DNA from: Clostridia bacterium
GTDB lineage: Bacteria > Bacillota_A > Clostridia > Oscillospirales > Butyricicoccaceae
DNA length: 7,387 bases
Direction: 5' to 3'
Assembly: GCA_017421885.1 (NCBI GenBank)
Contig: JAFOHJ010000276.1
Location: 1 to 7,387, forward strand
The notes beneath the pieces were generated by a model, which was not told the origin of the DNA, searched no databases, and worked only from the letters and a program-made list of their open reading frames with translations. Shown here piece by piece: positions 1 to 6,872 of this stretch. Position numbers and translations under genes: made by a program. Position 1 is the stretch's first letter; each line of letters opens with the position of its first letter.

Positions 1-164
1 CTGTCGCTCATGCCGAGGACGATGTCGAGGCTCCTGAGGCCGCTGTCGGCATCGATCAGCAGGACCTTTTCACCGAGGGCACAGAGAGCAACCGCAACTC
101 CGGCGCAAAACGATGTTTTGCCGGTTCCGCCTTTGCCCGATACAACTGAAATGACCTGTCCCAC
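1..164 (-). CDS. minD: Septum site-determining ATPase MinD, N-terminal part (runs off left edge)
   Basis: MinD is a membrane-cycling ParA/MinD-type ATPase that recruits MinC to block FtsZ assembly away from mid-cell. Only the first 54 residues are inside the window. They show the deviant Walker A loop KGGTGKTS at residues 11-18, with the signature lysine K11 and the P-loop lysine K16. The switch-type segment LLIDADSGLRSLDIVLG follows at residues 35-51 and matches the MinD-specific 'D-D-GLRNLD..LG' pattern better than ParA or Mrp relatives. The start is GTG at 164-162, chosen because a perfect AGGAGG sits 6 bases upstream; there is no nearby ATG in frame. The gene has its own promoter in the 112-base gap after mrdA. 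MinC, which usually precedes MinD in clostridial mre-min clusters, is absent. Identification as MinD is firm from motifs, although the C-terminal amphipathic membrane helix cannot be seen. Confidence 0.9.
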   Translation of the reverse strand, partial: MGQVISVVSGKGGTGKTSFCAGVAVALCALGEKVLLIDADSGLRSLDIVLGMSD

Positions 165-170
165 GATTTT

Positions 171-176
171 CCTCCT
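171..176 (-). promoter_or_regulatory. Shine-Dalgarno site deciding the GTG start of minD
   Basis: The minus strand reads AGGAGG here, fully complementary to the 16S rRNA tail, followed by six bases (AAAATC) and then GTG at 164. This is the strongest ribosome binding site in the window and fixes the non-ATG start of minD. Confidence 0.9.
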
Positions 177-187
177 GATAAACTGCC

Positions 188-200
188 AATAGGCCCTATT
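188..200 (-). repeat. Perfect inverted repeat at the predicted minD transcription start
   Basis: AATAGG and CCTATT form 6-base arms around a single central base. The element covers roughly the first transcribed bases after the predicted minD start point near 201. It could be an operator or a small 5' mRNA stem; an overlapping alternative stem GCC-TATT-GGC exists on the RNA. No function is demonstrated and a chance palindrome is possible. Confidence 0.4.
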
Positions 201-207
201 TGAGCAT

Positions 208-236
208 ATTATACATTAATTTTACTTAACATACAA
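208..236 (-). promoter_or_regulatory. Sigma-A-type promoter for minD
   Basis: On the minus strand a perfect TATAAT (213-208) lies 17 bases downstream of TTGTAT (236-231), which matches the TTG half of the -35 consensus. The surrounding DNA is AT-rich, unlike the GC-rich coding sequence on either side. Transcription would start near 201 and give a leader of about 37 bases before the GTG of minD. I saw no convincing terminator between mrdA and this promoter, so minD may also be read through from the upstream operon. Confidence 0.7.
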
Positions 237-276
237 GGCTTTTCTGTCATGAACCACAAAAACTGCAGTAAAAACT

Positions 277-2358
277 TTAATTACTTACCGCGCCGTCGTT
301 TTCACTCGCATCCGGCTCGCCCAGGCCGAAATACTGGTTGTATATCTCGACTACAACGGGAGCGACGCTGCCGCCCGAGCCTGCGAACTCACCTACTACG
401 CACACCGCGATCTCGGGTTCGTCATAGGGAGCGAAGGAAACGAAGACACCGTGGGCCGAACGTCCGCTGCGTGTCTGTGCCGAGCCGGTCTTGCCGCCGA
501 CCTCGATGGGGAAGCCGACAAACACCGACGAAGCCGTGCCGTCTTCGGTAACTACGCCGCGCATGCCGGCCTTGACGGCATTGATCGTGGAGGGGTCGAG
601 CTCGATGGTGTCGAGCACGGTGGGCTCGGCCTCATCGACCGTGCTGCTGAGGCTGTAATCCATTACCTTCCTGAGCAGGTGAGGCTGGTATCTTGTGCCG
701 CCGTTTACGATGGTGGCGACATAGTTGGCCAGCTGGATGGGTGTGAACTGATGAGCCGACTGTCCGATGGCCACCTGAAGGGTGAGGCCGCCCTGCCAAT
801 CGGCAATGGTCTCGGGCGAGGCGATCTGTCCGGCATATTCTCCCACTTCAACGCCGGTCTTCTGTCCCAGGCCCAGCTTTTCGGCCCATCCCACAAGGGT
901 GTCGATGCCCATGACTCGGCCGACTTCATAATAGAAGTAGTTGCAGGAGTATTTGAGGGCCTCCGACACGTTGATCAGGCCGTGGGTGATGCCTCGGTCC
1001 TTGAAGATCCAGCATCTTGGCTGATAGTCGTCGTAATAGGTGTAGCGGCCCAAGTCGCGTATCTTTGTGTTGGGGTTGATGATATCCTCCTCAAGCGCCG
1101 CAACCGAAGTGACCATCTTGAAGGTGGAGCCGGGGGGATAGAGGCCCATGGTGGCACGGTTGAGCATAGGGGTGAGGGGATCCTGCAGCAGAGAATTATA
1201 ATCGGCATTGTAGTTCTCGAGGCTGTAGGTGGGATAGCTGGCCATGGCCAGTATCTCGCCCGAATTGACGTCGATGACCACCGCCGCGCCGCCTTCGGCA
1301 TCGGCGCCCGCCTTATTTGTGCTGTAGCGGCCCTTTGCCCTTATATTCTCGATGGTCTCGGCCAGAGCGCGCTCGGTGACCTCCTGAAGCTCCATATCTA
1401 TGGTCAGGAATACATTGTCGCCCGGCTGGGGCTCGGTGGAAACATAGCGGTCGACCACCTCGCCGGTTACGTCAGAAACCACCGTTTCCTTGCCGTCGAT
1501 GCCGTGGAGCCAGCTCTCGAAGGCCTTTTCAAGTCCGGCCTTGCCGAGGGTGTCGTTGAGGCCGTAGCCCTGATCCTTGAGCTCGGCATATTCCTCCTTA
1601 TAGATGGGGCCGATGAATCCCAGCAGATGGGCGGCGCAGGAGGTCTCATATTTACGGCTGCTGTCGGGTTCGATGGTGACTCCGGGCAGCGACTGATACA
1701 TCTGAACGATGTGGGCGCCGGTGTCAATATCGAGGTCGGAGGCCAGAGTGAAGGGGGTATAGCGCGAAAACTCGCGCAGCTTCATCTCATATCTGACTCC
1801 CGCGATCAGCCTGCGCTGGTTGAGAGGCAGGGAGGGGTCGATGCCGAACTCTTCGCACAGCAGCTCGAAAAGGACGGCGGCATTGGGAAGTCCGTCGTCC
1901 TCGATATCTTCGGGGGAAAGCCCGCTGAGGTCGAGATCACTTTCGCAGAACTCTCTAAGATCCTTTGCCGCACGGCTGTCGGGGCTGTCGTATGTATAGG
2001 CAAAAGGATAACCCGCCGTGATGGGCAGGCTGTCGTTCCATGTCAGACCGCTGCTTTTCAGGATAGAGCAGACCTCCAGAATGATGCTGTTCTGGTTCTG
2101 ACGGTCCCAGTCGAAATAGTTGAACCTTACCGAGTAAGACAACTGGTTCGACACGACCTTAAGGCCGTTGCGGTCGTATATCTCGCCTCTTGAAGCTTTT
2201 ATATTGTATCTTACCGAGGTCTGGTTGGCAGCCGAGGCCCGGTATTCCTCGCCCTTTACCAGCTGGAGATAGACGAGGCGGAGCGACAGCACTCCGGCGA
2301 TCATTGCCATGACCACCGAAAGCACTATCATCCTTATCAAAACCTGTTTTTTGCTCAT
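277..2358 (-). CDS. mrdA: Penicillin-binding protein 2, elongation-type class B transpeptidase
   Basis: This membrane-anchored D,D-transpeptidase cross-links peptidoglycan during lateral wall growth, normally working with MreC, MreD and a RodA-type glycosyltransferase. At 693 residues it has the usual class B layout: a short basic N-terminus, one membrane anchor at about 8-33, and the dimerisation-domain box RGEIYDRNG at 57-65. A charged N-terminal region follows, then the transpeptidase domain from about 355. The three active-site motifs are intact: S411-T-F-K414 (serine nucleophile), S471-C-N473 and K623-T-G625. The tail after 680 is acidic and there are no PASTA domains, which argues against a SpoVD or PBP2x type. 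The ATG at 2358 is the earliest possible start because a TAA directly precedes it. It lies 5 bases after mreD and has no Shine-Dalgarno at normal distance (AAAGGG is 15 bases away), suggesting coupled translation. No rodA is visible in the window. Confidence 0.95.
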   Translation of the reverse strand: MSKKQVLIRMIVLSVVMAMIAGVLSLRLVYLQLVKGEEYRASAANQTSVRYNIKASRGEIYDRNGLKVVSNQLSYSVRFNYFDWDRQNQNSIILEVCSILKSSGLTWNDSLPITAGYPFAYTYDSPDSRAAKDLREFCESDLDLSGLSPEDIEDDGLPNAAVLFELLCEEFGIDPSLPLNQRRLIAGVRYEMKLREFSRYTPFTLASDLDIDTGAHIVQMYQSLPGVTIEPDSSRKYETSCAAHLLGFIGPIYKEEYAELKDQGYGLNDTLGKAGLEKAFESWLHGIDGKETVVSDVTGEVVDRYVSTEPQPGDNVFLTIDMELQEVTERALAETIENIRAKGRYSTNKAGADAEGGAAVVIDVNSGEILAMASYPTYSLENYNADYNSLLQDPLTPMLNRATMGLYPPGSTFKMVTSVAALEEDIINPNTKIRDLGRYTYYDDYQPRCWIFKDRGITHGLINVSEALKYSCNYFYYEVGRVMGIDTLVGWAEKLGLGQKTGVEVGEYAGQIASPETIADWQGGLTLQVAIGQSAHQFTPIQLANYVATIVNGGTRYQPHLLRKVMDYSLSSTVDEAEPTVLDTIELDPSTINAVKAGMRGVVTEDGTASSVFVGFPIEVGGKTGSAQTRSGRSAHGVFVSFAPYDEPEIAVCVVGEFAGSGGSVAPVVVEIYNQYFGLGEPDASENDGAVSN

Positions 2359-2363
2359 TTAAA

Positions 2364-2891
2364 TCAGTAATTGCCCTTTGGCGTGAAACGCCCGTGTATA
2401 TTTGAAACGATCGTCCATCCAATCGCCCCCGTAAGAGCCGAAAGGAAGGTTATCTTAAGATATTCTATCATGATGCCCTGCCACGAAATGCCGTAGAAGA
2501 GCTGATAGTAGATGGAGGAGATGATTCCGCGCACCGCCATGAAGCTAAGCCCGCACACCATGACCGATGCAAAGGTCCTGCGCATGAACAGAACGGCGGC
2601 GCTGCCGCAGAGGATGCCCAGCATGGCCAGCACCAGCGCCTCGAAGCCCTCGTGGGTGTGCGACTGGAGGCTGAGAAGCAGTCCGGCATAAAACCCGAGG
2701 CTGCCGCCCATATAAGGACCCTCATAAAATGCGATGGCCGCGATGATGAAGGGCATGGGGTTGACCGTCACCATATCGGGCCCCCACACCATGCCGCGTG
2801 TGCCGCAGATGGCATAGGAGAGGGTTATCAGAAGGAAATAAAGCACCGTCTTTATAAGACGGTCGCGGTCGACCGAGAGAGTGAACTGCAT
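2364..2891 (-). CDS. mreD: Rod shape-determining membrane protein MreD
   Basis: MreD is an integral membrane component of the elongation complex, interacting with MreC and PBP2. The 175-residue protein is the normal family length and strongly hydrophobic, with about five to six predicted membrane segments near residues 13-30, 44-58, 60-77, 84-104, 108-127 and 143-164. The NPMPFIIAAIAFYEGPYMG stretch (44-62), followed by a glycine-rich helix, resembles the 'P-d....al..G...G...G...GLl.D' core of MreD. The sequence is poorly conserved in this family, so the call rests on topology, length and its position directly between mreC and mrdA. It begins one base after the mreC stop; GAGGTGGTGG ends six bases before the ATG. 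It ends 5 bases before mrdA. Confidence 0.88.
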   Translation of the reverse strand: MQFTLSVDRDRLIKTVLYFLLITLSYAICGTRGMVWGPDMVTVNPMPFIIAAIAFYEGPYMGGSLGFYAGLLLSLQSHTHEGFEALVLAMLGILCGSAAVLFMRRTFASVMVCGLSFMAVRGIISSIYYQLFYGISWQGIMIEYLKITFLSALTGAIGWTIVSNIHGRFTPKGNY

Positions 2892-2892
2892 A

Positions 2893-3726
2893 TCAATCCA
2901 CCACCTCGAAATCCTTTACGGCATAGACCCATCTTATCTCCGCGATGTCCTCCACCGGCTCGACCACGGCATAGGCCATGAGGCCGCTGGAGTCCAGCTC
3001 GACGCGTTTTACCGTGCCGAGGATAAGGCCCTGGGGATAAACTCCGGCATAGCCCGAAGTTTCGATGATGTCGCCTTCCTGAATGTCGCAGTCGGGCGAA
3101 AGGTAGGAAAGGCGGAAATAGCCGTCGCCCATCAGCTCGAAATCGCCCTCGGCAATGACCGTCTCGCGGGTGCGCGCCACCTTGGCCTCGGCCTTGAAGG
3201 CAACGTCCAGAACGGTGACGATCTCGCAGTATCCGGGGCCGAGATCGGAAACATAGCCGATCATTCCGCCGCGGGTCATAACGGTGTCGCCCTGCTCGAT
3301 GCCGGCCGAGCTGCCCTTGCTGAGCACCATTCCGGCCTGAGCCGAGCCGCGGTAGACCGATGCCACCTGACAGAGCTCGAAATCAAAGTCGCGGTATTTG
3401 GCCTTGAGGCCGGTGAGCTTGCGAAGCTCGGTGTTTTCGTTTATGGCATTGAGATATTTCTGCTCCATCTCGCGGTATTCGGCCAGTTCTTCCTGAAGAC
3501 GCTGGTTCTCTTCCACAAGGGAGGAATAGCGGTAGAAATATCCAAAAAATCCGTTTACGCCGTCGAATGCGCCGGCAACGGCATTCTGAACGGGAGTGAC
3601 CACCGTTCCCAGAAGCCGGGTAAGCGGCGAGGACTCTCCCGTATATGCCGAATGAAGCATGAGCCCCACACACAGCAGGACTATGCACATGATAAACGCG
3701 AAAAGGCGGGATCTTAAGAACTTCAT
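2893..3726 (-). CDS. mreC: Rod shape-determining protein MreC
   Basis: MreC is a bitopic scaffold that links the cytoskeleton and membrane parts of the elongation machinery to PBP2 outside the cell. The 277-residue product has a basic N-terminus, one signal-anchor helix (about 8-28), an extracytoplasmic coiled coil (about 68-105, rich in E, L, Q and N) and then the beta-rich MreC domain. That domain shows the hallmark GDIIETSGYAG (218-228) and YPQGLILGTV (230-239). An upstream in-frame extension to 3948 exists, but it is an arginine- and proline-rich shadow of maf. The real start is ATG at 3726, overlapping the maf stop by four bases (ATGA). A GGAGG located 9 bases upstream, inside the last maf codons, supports it. 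The gene directly follows maf; the mreB that usually precedes mreC is missing here. Confidence 0.95.
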   Translation of the reverse strand: MKFLRSRLFAFIMCIVLLCVGLMLHSAYTGESSPLTRLLGTVVTPVQNAVAGAFDGVNGFFGYFYRYSSLVEENQRLQEELAEYREMEQKYLNAINENTELRKLTGLKAKYRDFDFELCQVASVYRGSAQAGMVLSKGSSAGIEQGDTVMTRGGMIGYVSDLGPGYCEIVTVLDVAFKAEAKVARTRETVIAEGDFELMGDGYFRLSYLSPDCDIQEGDIIETSGYAGVYPQGLILGTVKRVELDSSGLMAYAVVEPVEDIAEIRWVYAVKDFEVVD

Positions 3727-4295
3727 CTCTCCTCGCCTCCGGGCAGAATGCCCAGCTCCTCGAGGAGGCAGGAGAGAGCGCAGAGGGGCAGGCCCATGAC
3801 GTTGTAATAATCGCCGTGGATGCCTTCCACAAAGCGGCCGCCGATGCCCTGGATGCCGTAGGCACCTGCCTTGTCCATCGGTTCGCCGCTCTGAATATAG
3901 CTGCGGATAAGTTCGTCTGTGAGGTGGCGGAAGTGCACTTCGGTGCATTCAACGAAGGAGTGGAGGTTTCCTTCGTGGATGAGGGCAACGCCGGTATAGA
4001 CCTCGTGCACTTCGCCCGAGAGGGATCGCAGATAGGAGAAGGCCTCGTCTTCGCTAAGAGGTTTGCCGAGGATGCGGTCGCCAATGGCAACTATGGTATC
4101 AGCTGCCAGCACCGTGTCGTGTGGATGGGAGGACGATATATCTCCGGCCTTTCGTATGGCCAGCTCTCTGACATAGGTGCGGGGATCGGTGACGTCCAGC
4201 TCCTCGTCGGCCGTTGAGGGGATGACCGAAAAAGAGGGAACAAGCTTTGCGAGGATCTCCTGTCTGCGGGGGGATCTTGAAGCCAGAATCATCAT
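3723..4295 (-). CDS. maf: Maf nucleotide pyrophosphatase (dTTP/UTP type)
   Basis: Maf proteins hydrolyse non-canonical or excess nucleoside triphosphates to monophosphates, and the gene is classically linked with septum formation and the mre genes. The 190-residue protein is full length. It shows SRSPRRQEIL (6-15) at the nucleotide-binding N-terminus, ELAIRKA (44-50), the catalytic AADTIV (64-69, D66), GKPL (77-80), HEVYTGV (97-103), DKAGAYGIQG (141-150) and GDYYNVMGLPL (161-171). The glutamine of YGIQG (Q149) and the second arginine of SPRR point to the dTTP/UTP-type subfamily rather than the 7-methyl-GTP (YceF) type. The start overlaps the dut stop by four bases (ATGA), with a second ATG immediately after it. 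No real Shine-Dalgarno precedes it, only an A-rich run, so translation probably depends on coupling to dut. Confidence 0.95.
   Translation of the reverse strand: MMILASRSPRRQEILAKLVPSFSVIPSTADEELDVTDPRTYVRELAIRKAGDISSSHPHDTVLAADTIVAIGDRILGKPLSEDEAFSYLRSLSGEVHEVYTGVALIHEGNLHSFVECTEVHFRHLTDELIRSYIQSGEPMDKAGAYGIQGIGGRFVEGIHGDYYNVMGLPLCALSCLLEELGILPGGEER
3736..3755 (-). promoter_or_regulatory. Hairpin partly covering the mreC Shine-Dalgarno
   Basis: On the transcript CUGGGC (3755-3750) can pair with GCCCGG (3744-3739) around a 5-base AUUCU loop, with one G-U pair. The last two paired G bases are the first two of the GGAGG that serves mreC. The structure lies wholly inside the 3' end of maf, so ribosomes finishing maf would melt it. 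The pairing is visible; the regulatory role is inference. Confidence 0.4.
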
Positions 4296-4765
4296 ATCAC
4301 AATTTCTTCTTTCTTTTTGTCGAATCCTGTCGAGCCAAAACCTTTTTCTCCGCGTTTTGTCTCACCAAGGGTGTCGGCCTCGATAAATGTCACGGCAGGC
4401 ACCGGCAGTATAAGCATCTGAGCGATCCTCATGCCGTCGTCGATCCTAACCGTTTCATCGGAATCGTTGCGGAGCGACACCATGATCTCGCCGCGATAGT
4501 CGCTGTCGATCAGGCCTACTCCGTTTGCCAGACTGAGGCCCTTTTTAAGGGAAAGACCGCTGCGCGCCATGATGAAGGCACAGTAGCCCTCGGGCAGCTC
4601 GATGGAGAGGCCGGTAGGAATGGCCATTCGTACGCCGGGGTCGAGCTCGAGATATCCCGAGATGAAAGCCTCAAGGTCGCAGGCCGCCGCGCCCTCGGTG
4701 GCATATCGGGGCAGCGAGGGCAGCCTGCCTTCGCGCTCCAGGCGCTTTATCTTTACATTCACCAT
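4292..4765 (-). CDS. dut: Deoxyuridine triphosphatase (trimeric dUTPase)
   Basis: dUTPase converts dUTP to dUMP and pyrophosphate, keeping uracil out of DNA and supplying the thymidylate precursor. The 157-residue protein has all five motifs of trimeric dUTPases: motif 1 EGAAACDLEA (24-33, D30), motif 2 ARSGLSLKKG (67-76), motif 3 NGVGLIDSDYRGEI (81-94, with D87), motif 4 RIAQ (113-116) and the C-terminal P-loop-like motif 5 RGEKGFGSTG (138-147). A longer frame upstream to 4894 is a shadow of the U32 gene. The true start is the ATG at 4765, which shares one base with the preceding TAA stop (TAATG) and has AGAGGTG 7 bases upstream. The lysine- and glutamate-rich tail after motif 5 is encoded by an A-rich stretch running into maf. 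Pairing dUTPase with Maf puts two nucleotide-pool cleaning enzymes in adjacent, overlapping genes. Confidence 0.96.
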   Translation of the reverse strand: MVNVKIKRLEREGRLPSLPRYATEGAAACDLEAFISGYLELDPGVRMAIPTGLSIELPEGYCAFIMARSGLSLKKGLSLANGVGLIDSDYRGEIMVSLRNDSDETVRIDDGMRIAQMLILPVPAVTFIEADTLGETKRGEKGFGSTGFDKKKEEIVI

Positions 4766-6867
4766 TACTGAACACCTCTGTAATAGAGGCCTCTTGTCAT
4801 TTTGGAAGGCTGAGTTGCCTCGCCGCCCATGTATGCGACGGCGATGCGGAGGCATTCTTTGGGATTCTCGGTGGTGAAGGACAGCCTGTGCCATCTTACG
4901 CCGAGGTTTTTAAGGTCTTCGCCCTTGTCGGCCAGCCACAGAGGCTCGGAGTTATAAAGTGTGCTGCGGCAGCCCTCTTCCTTATAGATGGGGAAGGCGC
5001 GGCCGGTCTTGTCGGTGATGTATACGGGGCCGCCGTCGCAGGGGCATCCGCTTCCGTCAAGGTGCTTGAGAACGCAGTTCTCGGTGATCATCAGAGGCAG
5101 GCGGCCGTAGGTGATGAGCTCGCTGTCCAGCAGATAGGAGAGGTCGCGGATCTGGGGCAGAGTCATCTCAAAGGAGATGGTGGCCGACGAAAGTCCCTTT
5201 TCCTTGAGGGTGCGGAGACTCTGCGAGTTCATGATATTGAGGCCGAAGTCGCCCCTCATCTCAAGGTCGAGATCCTTGAGCAGGTAGTGATGGCCGATGT
5301 TGGTGCACACAACGCTCTTAACTCCGGCGCGGCGCAGGTCGCGCAGTCGGTTGAGCACCGAAGGCCACTCGCGTCCGTAGATGACGCGGGGCATGACTGC
5401 GGCAAAGCGCACGCCCTTGGCCGCCACCTTCTTTACCAGTTCGAGGTGGCTGTAGAGCTCGCCCAGCGGCAGATAGACATAGTCGGGTTTAAGGTCGAGG
5501 ATCTCGGGAGTGATCTGCTCCATACGCAGGAAGGAATAGATATATCCCGGCTTTCCCTCCCAGCCGAGGCGGCGGACACCGGGCTGGAAATCGGAGATCA
5601 CGCGTCTGGGGGGCATACGCCTGCCCGAGGCAAGACCCTCGGTGCACTGGCGGCGCATGGCATTGAGGGCGGCGGCAGGGATCCTCAGGCCGTCCTCAAG
5701 GTCGATGTCGACATCGAGGGGATAGAACACCGTTCCGCCCGTCTTGTGAAGGGCCGCCGAAACGTCTTCACGGGATGTGGGACGATTGATGGCCTTTTCG
5801 GGCACGGGGCCCTCGGCCGAATAGGTGTTGCCGTCGCGATCACACGCGGTGAGCTTCATATGGGCGCCGCTTTCGGCCTTGAAGGCAAAAGAAACACCTA
5901 CTACGGGAGGTTCGGGCTCCGATTCATAGATCTCCCTTGCCTCTTTATAGATGGCGCGGGCCTCGCGGCTGTCGTTCTCGCTGCGTGTGCCGAACATGTG
6001 CTTGCCCTTATTGTCGGCAATATAGCCGTCGGTGAAGCCGTCGCGGGAGAAGAGCATCTCCAGCTTGAGCATGTCGTCCTTCGAGGGATTCTTGCCGAAG
6101 GTGACGGCATCCTTATAGATCTTGGTTACAAGAGCTGTGTATTCGGGCCTCTTCATGCGTCCCTCGATCTTGATGCAGGTGACTCCTGCCTTTTCGATAT
6201 CCTGCAGCCACTTGGCAACACTCAGATCCTTGAGGCTGAGGGGATAGGTGGGATTCTCGCCGGCATAGGAATACATCATGCGGCAGGGCTGGGCGCAAAG
6301 GCCGCGGTTGCCGCTTCGGCCGCCGATGGCCGCCGACAGATAGCACTGGCCGGAGTAGCACATGCAGAGGGCGCCGTGGCAGAAAATCTCGATCTCGACA
6401 GGGCTGTTTTTACAGATGAACTCGATCTCGCTCAGGGGCAGCTCGCGCGAGAGAACAACGCGCGAAAATCCCATCTCATATGCCGCCATAACGCCGGGCA
6501 GGTCGTGAATGGTGAGCTGGGTGGAGGCATGGATGGGCATCTGAGGCGACACCGCCTTTATAAGCTTTGCCATGCCCAGGTCCTGAACGATGAGGGCATC
6601 GGCGCCCATCTCGGTCAGTTTCTCGATGAGAGCCTTGGCCTTTAAAAGCTCGCGGTCGGTGACCAGTGTGTTTACGGTGATATATGTCTTTACGCCGCGA
6701 AGACGGCAGTATTTCATTGCGGTGGCCAGCTCCTCGTCGGTGAGGTTCTTGGCATTGCGGCGGGCATTAAAATCGCCCGCACCGAAATAGACGGCATCGG
6801 CGCCTCCGCGCACGGCCGCCATTACCGATTCAAGCGAACCGGCAGGGCTCATTACTTCAAGTGCCAT
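4765..6867 (-). CDS. U32-family protein with DUF3656 region, RlhA-like (probable RNA hydroxylation)
   Basis: Historically annotated as collagenase-like peptidase U32. Characterised bacterial members act instead in hydroxylation: RlhA on 23S rRNA cytidine, TrhP on tRNA uridine, and UbiU/UbiV in quinone synthesis. The 700-residue protein starts with the TIM-barrel-like U32 domain (about 1-310), including SPAGS (7-11) and GADAVYFGA (22-30). Residues 160-178, from E-I-F to Y-L-S, fit the U32 signature exactly. C168, C175, C191 and C231 have spacing very close to the four Fe-S ligands of UbiU. A DUF3656-like region follows (about 322-412), the layout of RlhA. The C-terminal half (440-700) has YGRLPLM (587-593) and further cysteines C598, C608, C610 and C633. 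It begins 5 bases after zapA with AAAGGGG 10 bases upstream, and its stop overlaps dut. Family is certain, while the substrate (rRNA or tRNA) is inferred. Confidence 0.9.
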   Translation of the reverse strand: MALEVMSPAGSLESVMAAVRGGADAVYFGAGDFNARRNAKNLTDEELATAMKYCRLRGVKTYITVNTLVTDRELLKAKALIEKLTEMGADALIVQDLGMAKLIKAVSPQMPIHASTQLTIHDLPGVMAAYEMGFSRVVLSRELPLSEIEFICKNSPVEIEIFCHGALCMCYSGQCYLSAAIGGRSGNRGLCAQPCRMMYSYAGENPTYPLSLKDLSVAKWLQDIEKAGVTCIKIEGRMKRPEYTALVTKIYKDAVTFGKNPSKDDMLKLEMLFSRDGFTDGYIADNKGKHMFGTRSENDSREARAIYKEAREIYESEPEPPVVGVSFAFKAESGAHMKLTACDRDGNTYSAEGPVPEKAINRPTSREDVSAALHKTGGTVFYPLDVDIDLEDGLRIPAAALNAMRRQCTEGLASGRRMPPRRVISDFQPGVRRLGWEGKPGYIYSFLRMEQITPEILDLKPDYVYLPLGELYSHLELVKKVAAKGVRFAAVMPRVIYGREWPSVLNRLRDLRRAGVKSVVCTNIGHHYLLKDLDLEMRGDFGLNIMNSQSLRTLKEKGLSSATISFEMTLPQIRDLSYLLDSELITYGRLPLMITENCVLKHLDGSGCPCDGGPVYITDKTGRAFPIYKEEGCRSTLYNSEPLWLADKGEDLKNLGVRWHRLSFTTENPKECLRIAVAYMGGEATQPSKMTRGLYYRGVQ
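4773..4789 (-). promoter_or_regulatory. Hairpin sequestering the dut Shine-Dalgarno
   Basis: The transcript reads CCUCU (4789-4785), a 5-base AUUAC loop, then AGAGG (4779-4775), giving a perfect 5-base-pair stem. The 3' arm is the AGAGG(UG) ribosome binding site of dut, 7 bases before its ATG. The hairpin lies in the last codons of the upstream U32 gene, so translation of that gene would open it. The stem is short, so any effect may be modest. Confidence 0.45.
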
Positions 6868-6872
6868 ATATG

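Noticed and set aside
10..192. 60-codon plus-strand frame at the left edge
   Set aside because: The opposite strand encodes the MinD N-terminus with an intact deviant Walker A motif.
264..276. Possible terminator after mrdA around ACTGCAGT
   Set aside because: The palindrome has no loop and its flanks do not pair, so it cannot form a terminator hairpin.
451..2193. 580-codon open frame on the plus strand opposite mrdA
   Set aside because: It is antisense to a PBP2 with all catalytic motifs intact. Its translation is low-complexity (G, A, V, D, L rich) with no recognisable domain, as expected from strong G/C third-position bias on the real strand.
3727..3948. 74-residue N-terminal extension of MreC
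   Set aside because: It is arginine- and proline-rich, overlaps maf in another frame and would place the signal anchor internally. The ATG at 3726 has a good GGAGG.
4766..4894. 43-residue N-terminal extension of dUTPase
   Set aside because: It overlaps the end of the U32 gene and has no dUTPase similarity. The ATG at 4765 fits the family start and has AGAGGTG upstream.
4888..6645. 585-codon open frame on the plus strand opposite the U32 gene
   Set aside because: Same cause: a compositional mirror of a well-supported gene, with no promoter, ribosome site or domain of its own.
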